Assembly: GCF_026240905.1 (NCBI RefSeq)
Contig: NZ_JAPEVI010000002.1
Span: forward strand, 124,001-188,000
Source of the DNA: Roseibium salinum
GTDB taxonomy: Bacteria > Pseudomonadota > Alphaproteobacteria > Rhizobiales > Stappiaceae
Reading direction: 5' to 3'
Length of the DNA stretch: 64,000 bases
Both the position numbers and the translations under genes were made by a program. Position 1 is the stretch's first letter. Every line of letters starts with the position of its first letter. Shown here piece by piece: positions 8,292-17,800 of the stretch. The notes beneath the pieces are model-generated. The model worked only from the letters and a program-made list of their open reading frames with translations. It searched no databases and was not told where the DNA came from.

Positions 8292-9239
8292 TTGAACATT
8301 CGGAAAACTCTTTGCGTGGCCGCAGTCGTCACGTTCACCGCCACTTCGGCATATTCTCAGGACAAACCACAGCTGGCATTCGTCGTGAATGCGGCTTCCG
8401 ACTTCTGGAAGCTGGCAGAAGCCGGCGTGAATGCAGCCAAGTCCGAACTGCCCGGCTACGATTTGCAGTTCCGCTATCCCGCACAGGGGACCGCGGCGCT
8501 GCAGAACGCCCTCATGGACGACCTCGTTGCCGCCGGTACGGATGCAATCATGATTTCCTCGGTCGATCCGAAGACATCGATCGGTGCCTTCAACCGTATC
8601 GCGGCGCAGGTGCCTCTGTTCACCACGGACAGCGACGCCCCGGAAAGCGACCGTATCGCCTATCTCGGCTCGTCGAACACCCTGGCCGGCAACCAGGCCG
8701 GTGAGATTGCGATCAAGGCCTTGCCGGACGGCGGCAAATGCATGGGCTTTGTCGGCTTCCTGGGCGCGGACAATGCGAAGGAGCGCATTGCCGGTTTCCG
8801 TGAAACCGTGGAAGGCAAGGGCATTGAACTCGTCGACGTGCGCGGCGACGACGTGGACTTCGCCAAGGCACGCTCCAACGTCGACGACGTGCTGGCGGCC
8901 AATCCGGAAATCGACTGCATGGTCGGATTCTATTCCTACAATCCGCCGAAAATCTATGAAGCGCTGCAAGCCGCCGGAAAGCTTGGCGAAATCACCGTCA
9001 TCGCATTCGACGAGGACCCGATCACGCTGGGTGCCGTCCGGGAAGGCAGTTTCGCCGGAACCGTGGTGCAGGACCCCTACCAGTGGGGATATCAGGGCAT
9101 GCATCTCATGGCCGATTTCCTGGAGGGCGACAGGTCGGGCATTCCCGCTGACGGACTGATCATCGTTCCGACGAAGATCATCGATGCCTCGAATGTCGAT
9201 GCGTTCGAAAAAGAACTGACGGAACGGATCAAAGGTTAG
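8292..9239 (+). CDS. Ribose-type ABC transporter substrate-binding protein (second)
   Basis: 315 residues starting at a TTG (8292-8294) preceded by GGGAGGAAAAA; starts further upstream would lie in the AT-rich operator and give no signal peptide. Signal peptide residues 1-22 (cleavage after AYS), then an RbsB-like fold (FVVNAASDFWKLAEAGVNAAK; ISSVDPKTSIGAFNR; VIAFDEDPITLGAVREG). It is first in a plus-strand operon with a two-domain ATPase and a permease, forming a complete CUT2 importer. The shared upstream motif suggests co-regulation with the first system. Confidence 0.92.
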   Translation: MNIRKTLCVAAVVTFTATSAYSQDKPQLAFVVNAASDFWKLAEAGVNAAKSELPGYDLQFRYPAQGTAALQNALMDDLVAAGTDAIMISSVDPKTSIGAFNRIAAQVPLFTTDSDAPESDRIAYLGSSNTLAGNQAGEIAIKALPDGGKCMGFVGFLGADNAKERIAGFRETVEGKGIELVDVRGDDVDFAKARSNVDDVLAANPEIDCMVGFYSYNPPKIYEALQAAGKLGEITVIAFDEDPITLGAVREGSFAGTVVQDPYQWGYQGMHLMADFLEGDRSGIPADGLIIVPTKIIDASNVDAFEKELTERIKG

Positions 9240-9263
9240 GTCGACGCCCTCCCAGGCGGACCC

Positions 9264-9301
9264 TTGGCCGTGCGGACCGGACTTCCGGCCCGCACGGCCA
9301 A
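9264..9301 (+). other. Intercistronic RNA hairpin after binding-protein gene
   Basis: TTGGCCGTGCGG (9264-9275) pairs perfectly with CCGCACGGCCAA (9290-9301), with an inner CCGG-ACTT-CCGG extension. It lies in the 91-bp gap between the binding protein and the ATPase, without a T run, and is likely to stabilise the upstream message or reduce read-through so that more binding protein than ATPase is made. Confidence 0.6.
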
Positions 9302-9330
9302 AGCCAATCTTTTGAGGTGGAGCCAGAATT

Positions 9331-10833
9331 TTGCATCCCGGATTTCAGAAGATATCCCTTGAGCTTAGCCGGGTGACGAAAGTCTACCCGGGCGTTGTTG
9401 CCCTGCAGGACGTGGACCTGAGCATCCAGGGCGGAGAGATCGTCGGTCTGATAGGCGAGAACGGCGCCGGGAAATCGACGCTGATGAAGGTGCTCGGCGG
9501 CACGGTATCGCCCGATGGCGGGCGCTATACCATTGATGGCGTGGAGGTCGGGAAGCTGACCCCTTCCGAGGCGGCCGCACTCGGCATCGCGTTCGTGCAC
9601 CAGGAACTCAATCCGTTCACCAATCTCGACGTAACAGCGAATGTGCTTCTCGGACGGGAAATGACATCCGGTCCGTTGAGACTTCTCGACCGTCAGGCGA
9701 TGGTCGACAAGGTCAGGCCGATCCTGCAGTTGCTCGGCGCGCGCTTCGGCCCCGGCGATCCGGTATCGGACCTTTCGCTGGCAGACCAGCAGCTGCTCGA
9801 AATCGCCAGGGCCCTGTCCATGAATGCACGGCTCGTCATTCTGGACGAGCCCACTTCCAGCCTGACTCTGTCGGAAACCGAACGGCTGCTCGAGGTCATG
9901 CGGCAATTGCGCGAGCGCGGCGTCGCGGTCCTGTTCATCAGTCACCGCCTGACGGAAGTGGAAGACATTGCCGACCGGGTCGTCTGTCTGCGCGACGGCA
10001 ACAATGCCGGCGAGCTCACAGGGGCCGAAATCCGCAAGGAAACGATGGTGCGGATGATGATCGGCCGGGACGTGAGCCAGTTCTATGAAAAATCCCGCCA
10101 CCGGATCGCCCGGCCCGTTCTCGAAATGACCGGCGTGCGGACGTCAACTTTCCCCGGCGCCGCAGTCAACCTGAGCCTGCATGGCGGCGAGATCCTCGGT
10201 ATCGCCGGGCTGGTCGGCGCCGGACGGACCGAACTGGCGCGCGCCATTTTCGGCATCGACAAGCTTCTCGGCGGATCCATTCGCCTGGACGGCAAGGCAT
10301 TGCAGCCCCACTCGGTTCCCGCGGCGATCGCGGCAGGCCTGTCGCTGGTTCCCGAAGACCGCAAGGAACAGGGGCTGCTGCTCGACTTTCCGATCTACGA
10401 GAACCTGACGCTGCCTTGCCTGAACACCCTTTCGCGCTTCGGGGTCGTCGACAGGGCCCGCGAGAACGAGCTTGCGGAATCCTCTCGCAGACGCCTTTCC
10501 ATCAAGGCCGGCTCGCTGTCGAGTGCCGCCGCCGAACTCTCCGGCGGAAACCAGCAGAAGGTGGTGCTGGCAAAGTGGCTCGCCATGAACCCCAAGGTCA
10601 TCATTTTCGACGAGCCGACCAGAGGCATCGATGTCGGCGCGAAGGCGGAGGTCTATCACCTCATGCAGGCGCTGACCGAAGAGGGCGTCGGTATCCTGAT
10701 GATTTCGAGTGACATGGAGGAAGTCATCGGCGTCTCCCACCGGGTGGCGGTCATGCGCAGAGGCCATGTTTCCGGAATATTGAATTCGGACGAACTGACA
10801 GAAGAAAACATTCTCCGGCTGGCTGTCGGATAA
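9331..10833 (+). CDS. Ribose-type ABC transporter ATP-binding protein, two domains (RbsA/XylG family)
   Basis: 500 residues with two nucleotide-binding domains. The first has Walker [10 protein letters not shown] (about residue 44), a degenerate signature LSLADQQLLEIA, and LDEPTSS. The second has a degenerate Walker A GLVGAGRTE (about 290), signature LSGGNQQK (about 405) and FDEPTRGID. This asymmetry is normal for the family. Translation starts at a TTG 10 bp after GAGGTGG. It lies between its binding protein and permease and energises sugar import. Confidence 0.93.
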   Translation: MHPGFQKISLELSRVTKVYPGVVALQDVDLSIQGGEIVGLIGENGAGKSTLMKVLGGTVSPDGGRYTIDGVEVGKLTPSEAAALGIAFVHQELNPFTNLDVTANVLLGREMTSGPLRLLDRQAMVDKVRPILQLLGARFGPGDPVSDLSLADQQLLEIARALSMNARLVILDEPTSSLTLSETERLLEVMRQLRERGVAVLFISHRLTEVEDIADRVVCLRDGNNAGELTGAEIRKETMVRMMIGRDVSQFYEKSRHRIARPVLEMTGVRTSTFPGAAVNLSLHGGEILGIAGLVGAGRTELARAIFGIDKLLGGSIRLDGKALQPHSVPAAIAAGLSLVPEDRKEQGLLLDFPIYENLTLPCLNTLSRFGVVDRARENELAESSRRRLSIKAGSLSSAAAELSGGNQQKVVLAKWLAMNPKVIIFDEPTRGIDVGAKAEVYHLMQALTEEGVGILMISSDMEEVIGVSHRVAVMRRGHVSGILNSDELTEENILRLAVG

Positions 10834-10851
10834 GAAGGATGGGGAACAAGA

Positions 10852-11874
10852 ATGCAGAAAAAGGATATCGGGCTCGCCGTGCTCGTGCTCGTGGTCGGAA
10901 CCGTCGTGGCACTGATCAATCCCAGGTTCCTGTCGCCAATAAACCTCGCCAACACCGCCAACCTGATCGGTCTGTTCGGACTGTTCTCTCTTGCCGAAGC
11001 CTTTGTGATCGTCACCGCCGGCATCGAGCTGTCGGTCGGCTCAGTCATCGCGCTCCTGGGGGTCATCTTTGTCGACCTGATCGTCCAGCAGGGCGTTCCC
11101 TGGCCGCTCGCCGCGCTGATTGTCCTGGTGCTCGGAGCCGTGTTCGGCCTGATACACGGCTGGCTGGTCACGCGGCTGAAGCTGCAGCCCTTTATCGTGA
11201 CCCTGTGCGGCCTTTTGATCTATCGCGGAATTGCACGTTTCTACACGAAGGACGGCACGGCCGGTTTTTCCTTCGGCGATAATTTTCCCATCCTGGAATG
11301 GCTCGTTTCCGGACGGACCGGCGGCGTACCGCATTCGATCCTCGCCTTCGCGGTGGTCGCGGTCGTCGCCTGGTTCGTCCTGCACCGGACCGTCTTCGGC
11401 CGCCATCTGTTTGCCGTGGGAAAAAACGAGGAAGCGGCCCGCTATACCGGTATCAATACCCGGCGCGTCATCGTGCTCGCCTATGTCATCTGCATGGTGC
11501 TGACCGGTCTGTCGGCGATATTCTTCGCCATGTATACGCGTTCGATCCACCCGGCCTCTCACGGCAACTTCTATGAACTTTATGCGATCGCGGCCGCCGT
11601 GCTCGGCGGCTTTTCCCTGCGGGGCGGGGAGGGGTCGATCGTCGGCGTGGTTCTCGGCGTCGTGCTGCTGCAGGTTCTCCAGAATCTGGTGAACCTTCTC
11701 GGCATCCCATCCTCGCTGAATTTCGCCGTCATGGGCAGCGTGATCCTCATCGGCGTCATCGCGGACAATCAGATTGCCAAACACCGCAATTCGCGCCGCC
11801 AGGCCAATGCCCTGGCGGCGATCACATCGGCCAGACCGGAACAGGCTGATCCAGGGCGTTGCCCGGTCAATTGA
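10852..11874 (+). CDS. Ribose-type ABC transporter permease (RbsC family)
   Basis: 340 residues, predominantly hydrophobic, with the CUT2 permease signature TAGIELSVGSVIALLG near residue 57 and LYAIAAAVLGGFSLRGGEGS near residue 243. It follows the ATPase by 18 bp and completes the second importer. The C-terminal 30 residues are hydrophilic. A 181-bp gap follows before the convergent mucR-like gene; I see no strong terminator there. Confidence 0.92.
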   Translation: MQKKDIGLAVLVLVVGTVVALINPRFLSPINLANTANLIGLFGLFSLAEAFVIVTAGIELSVGSVIALLGVIFVDLIVQQGVPWPLAALIVLVLGAVFGLIHGWLVTRLKLQPFIVTLCGLLIYRGIARFYTKDGTAGFSFGDNFPILEWLVSGRTGGVPHSILAFAVVAVVAWFVLHRTVFGRHLFAVGKNEEAARYTGINTRRVIVLAYVICMVLTGLSAIFFAMYTRSIHPASHGNFYELYAIAAAVLGGFSLRGGEGSIVGVVLGVVLLQVLQNLVNLLGIPSSLNFAVMGSVILIGVIADNQIAKHRNSRRQANALAAITSARPEQADPGRCPVN

Positions 11875-12055
11875 CGTCCGGTCCAGGGCCGTGTGCCCCA
11901 GTCTCCCGCTTCGCAGCCGAACGCAGCCGAAAGCGCGGAGCCGATCGAACCTTTGCAGCAGGTCGCCCGCCAGGGCCGTCGCCGGCCCGGGCTCGGAGCG
12001 AAATGCGCAGTGTGCCGCGGCTTGCCGTTCGGCCGACGGCGGTCTGAGACCCGGA

Positions 12056-12472
12056 TTACCTTCCCCTGCGCAGCTGGGGCTGCCGGCCGAGACCCATTTT
12101 CTTGGCAAGGTTGGAACGCGCCGCGGCATAGTTTGGCGCCACCATGGGATAGTCCGGTTCGAGGTTCCACTTTTCGCGGTATTCTTCCGGCGACAAGTCA
12201 TAGTGACTGCGCAGGTGGCGCTTGAGCGACTTGAATTTCTTGCCGTCTTCGAGACAGAAGATGTAATCGGGAGTGACTGATTTCTTGATCGGCACGGCGG
12301 GCTTCAACGGCTCGGGCTCCGGAGCTTCCGTTGCAGTCTTCTGCAGGGCTCCGTGAACTTCGTGGATCAGCGCCGGCAGTTCCGTCGAAGAAACAGAATT
12401 GTTGCCGACATAGGCCGCAACAATATCTGCCGTCAGGTCAATGAGGTTTGCGTCCATCTGAGTATCGGTCAT
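12056..12472 (-). CDS. MucR/Ros-family zinc-finger transcriptional regulator
   Basis: 138 residues. A helical N-terminal half is followed by the conserved Ros/MucR finger region [19 protein letters not shown], with Cys73, Asp76, His86 and His90 as likely zinc ligands (the C-x2-D variant seen in many rhizobial MucR proteins), and then SPEEYREKW. MucR proteins are small, H-NS-like global regulators of surface polysaccharide, motility and virulence genes in Alphaproteobacteria. The start at 12472 follows GGTGAAAGA; an ATG 21 bp upstream is a less likely alternative. It is transcribed alone. Confidence 0.93.
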   Translation of the reverse strand: MTDTQMDANLIDLTADIVAAYVGNNSVSSTELPALIHEVHGALQKTATEAPEPEPLKPAVPIKKSVTPDYIFCLEDGKKFKSLKRHLRSHYDLSPEEYREKWNLEPDYPMVAPNYAAARSNLAKKMGLGRQPQLRRGR

Positions 12473-12868
12473 TCTTTCACCGTTCTTTTGCATTGTCTAA
12501 AAGTCTACCCTGGTCTCACCTGCAACAGTGCAGCGACATACGCTGTCGCAAACTACCTTTCCAACTGAAAGGGCATTGGTGGATACGACGCAAACTGGAA
12601 CAAATCATGGCGTGAGACAAGAATCGACGACTGCACACCTTTGACGGCACATGGTAGATGCGGTCGCAGAGGGCCGATCCAGCTGCCTCAGCACTTGCAA
12701 AGGCCGAGAAAGCCGGGATTTCCGGGGAAGCGATCAGTTCTCGCTGGATGGGAAACGGTCGACCGGACGATTGCCGCCCCCGGAATGAAATCGAATCGGG
12801 GTCAACAAGGCCGGGACGGTTTCGGGATCACCTTGGCAGCGGATTCGGCCAGTCTCGCGCCGCGCTCC
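12473..12868. other. 396-bp gap between mucR-like and gntR-like genes
   Basis: No convincing gene. The half next to 12472 must hold the mucR promoter and is less GC-rich; MucR usually binds AT-rich sites and autoregulates, but I cannot mark a site. Short open frames such as 12658-12942 on the plus strand lack a ribosome site and show no recognisable protein features. Confidence 0.5.
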
Positions 12869-13639
12869 CTATTTCACATCAAAGTGGAAATAGTCCGGCC
12901 AGAGATCCTGGAAGGTGCCGATATCGATCTGCAGTTTGTTGAGATGGCTGTTCATGTTCGCGACTGCCTGTTCCGCGTCGCCGTTTTCCATCGCGTCGAG
13001 CACGGCAGTGTGTTCGGACACGATCAACTGCATCCGTCCCTTTTGCGGCAGCGTGAGGCGTCTGTAGCGCTCCACCTGGAGCCTGATCTTCTCAATCATC
13101 TGCCAGATGCCGGGATAGCCGCTTGCCGAAGCGATGCCTGCGTGAAAGGCGTTGTCCGCAGCATGGAAAGCCTGTTCGTCGCCACTGTCTGCAAGTTCCT
13201 GTTCCCGCTGGATGATGGCCCTGAGCTCCATCAGCTGGCTCTTCGTCGCCCTGGACGTCGCCTCGCGGACGCAGACCTCCTCCAGCGCCTTTCTGGCGAC
13301 GATCGCTTCCCGCAATTCCGCAACCGGTATCCTGGCGACAAAGGTACCGGATTTCGGGAACACGTCGACGAGATGCTCCTCCGCAAGGCGCAGGATCGCT
13401 TCCCGCACCGGCGTCCGGCTGATGCCATATTTCTCGGTGATTTCCTTTTCCGCCAGAGCGGCTCCCGGCGGCAGGGTGACGTTGACGATCGCATCCCGGA
13501 GATCCCTGTAGACGATCTCCGAGTTACGCGCCCCTTTGCGTGCAGATCCGGTTGCCGAGCTGCGCGGCGGCGAGTTCCGGGCCCTCGGCTTGCGCGTCTT
13601 GACATTCGCGCTGCGCGTTTCGTCCAACGATACGGCCAT
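12869..13639 (-). CDS. GntR-family regulator, FCD subfamily, of the TRAP operon
   Basis: 256 residues. A basic N-terminal extension (about 40 residues) precedes a GntR winged helix (VYRDLRDAIVNVTLPPGAAL; ITEKYGISRTPVREAILRL) and an FCD effector domain with the metal-binding FHAADNAFHAGI and SEHTAVLDAMENGD histidine-containing segments. FCD regulators typically sense organic or sugar acids. The ATG at 13639 follows AGGGGATGTG. It is divergent from the TRAP genes, and a GTATAC-centred dyad lies in the gap, so it probably represses the transporter until its substrate appears. Confidence 0.92.
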   Translation of the reverse strand: MAVSLDETRSANVKTRKPRARNSPPRSSATGSARKGARNSEIVYRDLRDAIVNVTLPPGAALAEKEITEKYGISRTPVREAILRLAEEHLVDVFPKSGTFVARIPVAELREAIVARKALEEVCVREATSRATKSQLMELRAIIQREQELADSGDEQAFHAADNAFHAGIASASGYPGIWQMIEKIRLQVERYRRLTLPQKGRMQLIVSEHTAVLDAMENGDAEQAVANMNSHLNKLQIDIGTFQDLWPDYFHFDVK

Positions 13640-13864
13640 CACATCCCCTGAAACCGTGCGTCCTTGGCTCTTGTGGAGACAGCGTTTCATCTGCCTCGGA
13701 GTATCGACGGTTTCATCCCTCTTGTCCGGTCCACCAGAGCATCCTGCGGTCGCAAGAACGCTGCGAAGATGAACCTACTTCAACAGGATGCTCTAGCAGT
13801 CTCGCTTCGGGTTGGCCAGTCGAATACGGTTGCCTTCCTTTCACACATCATATATGTAAAATAT

Positions 13865-13876
13865 CTTGTATACTAG
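13865..13876 (+). promoter_or_regulatory. Candidate GntR/FCD operator
   Basis: CTTGTATACTAG is a dyad with one mismatched pair around GTATAC. Many FCD-type GntR operators are built on T-GTATAC-A, so this site, 59 bp upstream of the DctP start, fits the divergently encoded GntR protein. A second small palindrome CATATATG lies at 13849-13856. Confidence 0.5.
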
Positions 13877-13934
13877 TTATATTAGAATTGGCCGGCTGAC
13901 TGGAGGAGTTCGGCCGCGCCGATGGGAGGACAAA

Positions 13935-14912
13935 ATGTTTGGAAGAACGATCAAGCGCGGCCTGCTGGCCGCTGCCATGACAATTGCCGTTGCAGGTCAG
14001 GCCTGGGCTGGGGACCTCAAATGGGCACATGTCTATGAAGAGGGCTCGAGCTACCACAAGTGGGCGCTTTGGGCGGCAGAGCAGATCAAGGAAAAAACCG
14101 ACGGCCGCGTGAATATTTCGGTCTATCCCGCCTCGTCGCTCGGCAAGGAAGCCGAGATCAACGAAGGCCTGACCATCGGCTCCGTCGACATGATCTATAC
14201 CGGCCCGAACTTCGCCGAGCGCGACTACGGACCAATCGCCATTTCCGACTATCCCTTCATGCTGAAGAACTACGATCACTGGAAGGCCTACCGCGACAGC
14301 GATCTCTTCGCGGAGCTCTCCAAAGGCTACAAGGAAGCGACCGGCCACACGGTGACGGCGATCACCTGGTACGGCTATCGCCACGTGACCTCCAACTTCC
14401 CGATCACCAAACCGGACGACATGACGGGGCTGAAGATCCGCGTCCCGGACTCGCCGCTGATGGTGCTTTTCCCGAATGCGGTCGGCGCCAACCCGACGCC
14501 CATCGCCTTCTCCGAGGTCTATCTCGCCTTGCAGCAGGGCGTGGTGGATGCACAGGAAAACCCGTTGCCGACGATCAAGTTCAAGAAATTCTATGAAGTT
14601 CAGTCCAACATCAACCTGACCGGTCATATCGGCAATTCGCTGATCATCATCGTTTCAGAGAACGCCATGGGGCAGCTCGGCGACGATACACAGATCGTCG
14701 ATGAGGTCCTCAAGGAGGCTGCGGCACGGAACGCGGACGAGATCCACCAGTCTGAGCAGGATCTGGTGCAGTGGTTCCGCGATCAGGGCATCCAGGTGAA
14801 CGAGGTCGACAAGGCAGCCTTCCGGGCAGCGGTCGAGCCTGTTCTGACCGACGAGTCCAAGGTGCCTTACACCCAGGAACATTACGAGCGGATGCAGGCT
14901 CTCGCGCAATGA
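13935..14912 (+). CDS. TRAP transporter solute-binding protein (DctP family)
   Basis: 325 residues. Signal peptide residues 1-24 (cleavage after AWA), then a DctP fold. Conserved features include TDGRVNISVYPASSLGKEAE (about 55-75), GLKIRVPDSPL with the arginine that binds the substrate carboxylate (about 175), and EVYLALQQGVVDAQENPLPTI (about 205). TRAP systems import carboxylates and sugar acids using the ion gradient. The ATG at 13935 follows GGGAGGACAAA. The stop overlaps the DctQ start (ATGA). FCD-GntR control suggests an organic or sugar acid substrate. Confidence 0.94.
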   Translation: MFGRTIKRGLLAAAMTIAVAGQAWAGDLKWAHVYEEGSSYHKWALWAAEQIKEKTDGRVNISVYPASSLGKEAEINEGLTIGSVDMIYTGPNFAERDYGPIAISDYPFMLKNYDHWKAYRDSDLFAELSKGYKEATGHTVTAITWYGYRHVTSNFPITKPDDMTGLKIRVPDSPLMVLFPNAVGANPTPIAFSEVYLALQQGVVDAQENPLPTIKFKKFYEVQSNINLTGHIGNSLIIIVSENAMGQLGDDTQIVDEVLKEAAARNADEIHQSEQDLVQWFRDQGIQVNEVDKAAFRAAVEPVLTDESKVPYTQEHYERMQALAQ

Positions 14913-15517
14913 ACCGACGCAGCGATGCGGTGACGGACGGGACCGGGCCGGACACTGCTCAATCTAAGGAAGGGCGTGCCGACGGCGCGCCCGACCTGCT
15001 GCGGTTCGAAGACGGGAAGACGGACCTGAGTGCATTGAGATGGATCGATGCGCCCGCCATCCTGATCTTCTGGGTTCTGGCCGTGGTCGTCTTCCTGCAG
15101 TTTTTCACCCGCTACGTGTTGAATGACTCCCTTGCCTGGACCGAGGAAGCCGCGCGCTATCTTCTGATCCTGGTGTGTTTCCTGGGATCGATCACCGCGA
15201 CGCGCCGGGGATCCCACATCACGCTGGAATTCCTGATGCGCATGGTCCCGCCCCGCGTTGCAAAGGGACTGGCGGTGCTATCGCAGACCATCACTCTCGG
15301 CTTTTTCGCCACGATGACCTGGATCGGCATCGAACTCACTCAGAAGACCCGCCAGAAGATGGTGGCGATGCCGATCCCCAAAGCCTGGATCTACACCGTC
15401 TGCGTCGTCGCGCTCGCCATCATGGCGTTCTATTCGGCCTTCTGGCTGTGGCGCCGTGTGCGCCAGACACCTGACGAAGTCGTCCGATCCCTCGACGAAC
15501 ACCTGCCTACCGACTGA
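14909..15517 (+). CDS. TRAP transporter small permease (DctQ family)
   Basis: 202 residues with a long hydrophilic N-terminus (about 45 residues) and four transmembrane segments; the loop after the second (LNDSLAWTEEAARYLLI) is the DctQ signature. It forms the small membrane subunit with DctM. The ATG at 14909 overlaps the DctP stop by ATGA. It is followed 14 bp later by the large subunit. Confidence 0.93.
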   Translation: MNRRSDAVTDGTGPDTAQSKEGRADGAPDLLRFEDGKTDLSALRWIDAPAILIFWVLAVVVFLQFFTRYVLNDSLAWTEEAARYLLILVCFLGSITATRRGSHITLEFLMRMVPPRVAKGLAVLSQTITLGFFATMTWIGIELTQKTRQKMVAMPIPKAWIYTVCVVALAIMAFYSAFWLWRRVRQTPDEVVRSLDEHLPTD

Positions 15518-15531
15518 AGGACGATCCCCGC

Positions 15532-16809
15532 ATGGCCATCATGTTCATGATCCTGTTCCTGTTTGCCCTGATGATCATCGGCGTTCCGGTCGCCGCGGCG
15601 CTCGCCCTGGCATCGCTGGCCTTCGTTGTGGTGGACGGCCTGCCGCCGATGATCGTGCTGGCCAACATGGTCAACGGCATCAATTCCTTTCCCCTCATCG
15701 CGGTTCCGTTCTTCATCCTTGCCGGCAACCTGATGAACTCGGCGGGCATCACGACCCGCATCTTCGCCTTCGCCCGCGCGGCCGTCGGCTGGATGCATGG
15801 CGGACTGGGTCACGTGAATGTGGGGGCGAGCGTCATCTTTGCCGGCATGTCCGGCGCGGCGGTCGCCGACGCGGGCGGTCTCGGCAATATCGAGATCAAG
15901 GCGATGCGCGACGCCGGCTACGATACGGATTTCGCCGTCGGCGTCACGGCGGCGTCCTCCACCATCGGGCCGATCATTCCCCCGTCCCTGCCGCTGGTCA
16001 TCTACGGCGTGATCGCGGATGCCTCCATCGGCCAGCTCTTCATGGCGGGGATCGTTCCGGGGCTGATGATGGCACTGGCACTGATGGCAATGGTTGCCTG
16101 GTATTCGCGCCGCCGGAACTATCCGCGCGATCTGAACTTTCAGTTCGGCCGGCTGGGGCGGACGTTCGTCGACGCCTTCCTGCCCCTGATGACCCCCATG
16201 ATCATCATCGGCGGCATCATGTTCGGCATCTTCACGCCGACCGAGGCCGCCATCGCGGCGGTTGCCTGGTGCATCTTTCTCGGCGTCGGCGTCTACCGGA
16301 CCCTGGACTGGAGAAGGATCCTGAAGGTGTCCTTCGACACGGTCGAAACCACGGCGGCCATCATGCTCATCGTGGCAGCCTCGACCATCTTCGCCTGGAT
16401 CCTGACCGCCAACCAGACCGCGCAGCACTTCTCCCAGCTGATGGTGACCCTGACCGACAACAAGGTGTTGCTCCTGCTGATCATCACGCTGATCGTCCTG
16501 GTGATCGGCCTCTTCATGGAGACGATTGCCGCAATCACGATCCTGACGCCGGTGCTCCTTCCGGTCGCCGTCGGCCTCGGCATCGATCCCGTTCACTTCG
16601 GGATCATCATGATCCTGAACCTGATGATCGGCCTGCTGACCCCGCCTGTCGGAATGGTGCTCTATGTCCTGTCGAGGGTTGCCCAGGTGCCCTTCGAGCG
16701 CTGCGTGACCGCAACCGCACCGTTTCTCATTCCGCTGATCACGGTGCTTCTTCTGTTGACCTTCGTGCCGGAATTCTCCATGTGGCTGCCGACCCTGGTC
16801 TACAGGTAA
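15532..16809 (+). CDS. TRAP transporter large permease (DctM family)
   Basis: 425 residues with about twelve hydrophobic segments. Conserved DctM features include PFFILAGNLMNSAGIT (about 62-78), GMSGAAVADAGGLG (about 105-118), STIGPIIPPSLPLVIYG (about 142-158), and MILNLMIGLLTPPVGMVLYVL near the C-terminus. It is the ion-coupled channel of the TRAP importer and the last gene of the dctPQM-like operon, convergent with the DUF305 gene. Confidence 0.95.
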   Translation: MAIMFMILFLFALMIIGVPVAAALALASLAFVVVDGLPPMIVLANMVNGINSFPLIAVPFFILAGNLMNSAGITTRIFAFARAAVGWMHGGLGHVNVGASVIFAGMSGAAVADAGGLGNIEIKAMRDAGYDTDFAVGVTAASSTIGPIIPPSLPLVIYGVIADASIGQLFMAGIVPGLMMALALMAMVAWYSRRRNYPRDLNFQFGRLGRTFVDAFLPLMTPMIIIGGIMFGIFTPTEAAIAAVAWCIFLGVGVYRTLDWRRILKVSFDTVETTAAIMLIVAASTIFAWILTANQTAQHFSQLMVTLTDNKVLLLLIITLIVLVIGLFMETIAAITILTPVLLPVAVGLGIDPVHFGIIMILNLMIGLLTPPVGMVLYVLSRVAQVPFERCVTATAPFLIPLITVLLLLTFVPEFSMWLPTLVYR

Positions 16810-16916
16810 GGCCCGGACCGAAGGAAACCCTCGGCGATGCCTGGCGGTCAGCAGCGCCAGAGCAACGCCGGTTAGCTCCGGACAACGCAGGAAATGCGGC
16901 GCCGTCCGGTCGACGG

Positions 16917-17777
16917 TTATTTCCCGCAGTTATAAAAGCCGCGGTATCCGGCGGTCAGGCCTTCGTCGAGCTGGAAGACCAGTTCGGAATCCGCGCGCCA
17001 GTCCGCATCTTCACCGAGCGACCTGACGGTAACGGAGGTGCCGGGTGCCGAGAATTCCGCCGTGCCGCTTTGCGGATCGCCGGATGTATCGAGGCCGACC
17101 AGGACCCCGTTCAGTTTCATCGCCGCCCGTCCGCCGTCCTGAGCTGCCCACAGGACCGGATCGGTTTCGGGACTGCGGTTGAACGTGCAGCGCGAATCCG
17201 CCTCCAGTATGCGCTCCGCCTCCGCCTCCGGCATGGGCGAGAGGTCAAGCTCGCTGATAAGCGTATTGGAAAGCGCGTCCGCGATGCTGCCGGGCTCGGC
17301 AGGCGGGTCCTCGTAGATGCTCTCCACCACCTTTCCGGAGGAGACCTGGGAGATGAGAAAGCGCATCTCGGCAATCTCCTGGCGCTGCGCCCTGATGATC
17401 TCGTCGGCGAGCTTGCGCACGCGGGGGTCGCGGATCTGTGAACGCTCGGACGTCATGACGGCGATCGAGTGGTGCGGTATCATCGCGCGCATATAGCTCG
17501 GTCCCGAAACCGTGCTCTGGCTGCGGACCAGCCACAGCGAAAGGGCAAATACGATGATCGCGCCGATGAAGATCGCTATGTTCAGCGCCTTGTTGCTGTA
17601 CATGCCCAGCATGTAGGCGAGCATGATAACCGCCATGGTGGCGCCCATAAGAATGGCCATGTAGACGCGGGTCTCGCTGAAGAAGACGTGTTCCCAGGCG
17701 TAAGTGTTCAGGTACATCAGCACGAACATCACCACCGTGGAGGTGAGGATCATCAGGCCGAAGCGAATATAGGACAT
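16917..17777 (-). CDS. Membrane-anchored DUF305 protein
   Basis: 286 residues. Three or four transmembrane segments fill residues 5-105. A DUF305 region follows (YMRAMIPHHSIAVMTSERSQI, about 115-135; ADEIIRAQRQEIAEMRFLI), with the paired histidines that suggest metal binding. An unusual extra C-terminal domain of about 120 residues contains the motif RCTFNRSPETDPVLW. It lies 23 bp after the cytochrome c gene in the same direction, so the two are probably cotranscribed from the GGAAC-type promoter at 18485-18511. DUF305 proteins often accompany copper or redox genes; the exact function here is unknown. Confidence 0.85.
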   Translation of the reverse strand: MSYIRFGLMILTSTVVMFVLMYLNTYAWEHVFFSETRVYMAILMGATMAVIMLAYMLGMYSNKALNIAIFIGAIIVFALSLWLVRSQSTVSGPSYMRAMIPHHSIAVMTSERSQIRDPRVRKLADEIIRAQRQEIAEMRFLISQVSSGKVVESIYEDPPAEPGSIADALSNTLISELDLSPMPEAEAERILEADSRCTFNRSPETDPVLWAAQDGGRAAMKLNGVLVGLDTSGDPQSGTAEFSAPGTSVTVRSLGEDADWRADSELVFQLDEGLTAGYRGFYNCGK

Positions 17778-17800
17778 GAGTGCTTTCCTGTTCGGGTGCG

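Noticed and set aside
12658..12942. A 94-codon plus-strand frame in the mucR/gntR gap.
   Set aside because: No ribosome site, low-complexity composition, and partial overlap with the end of the gntR gene.
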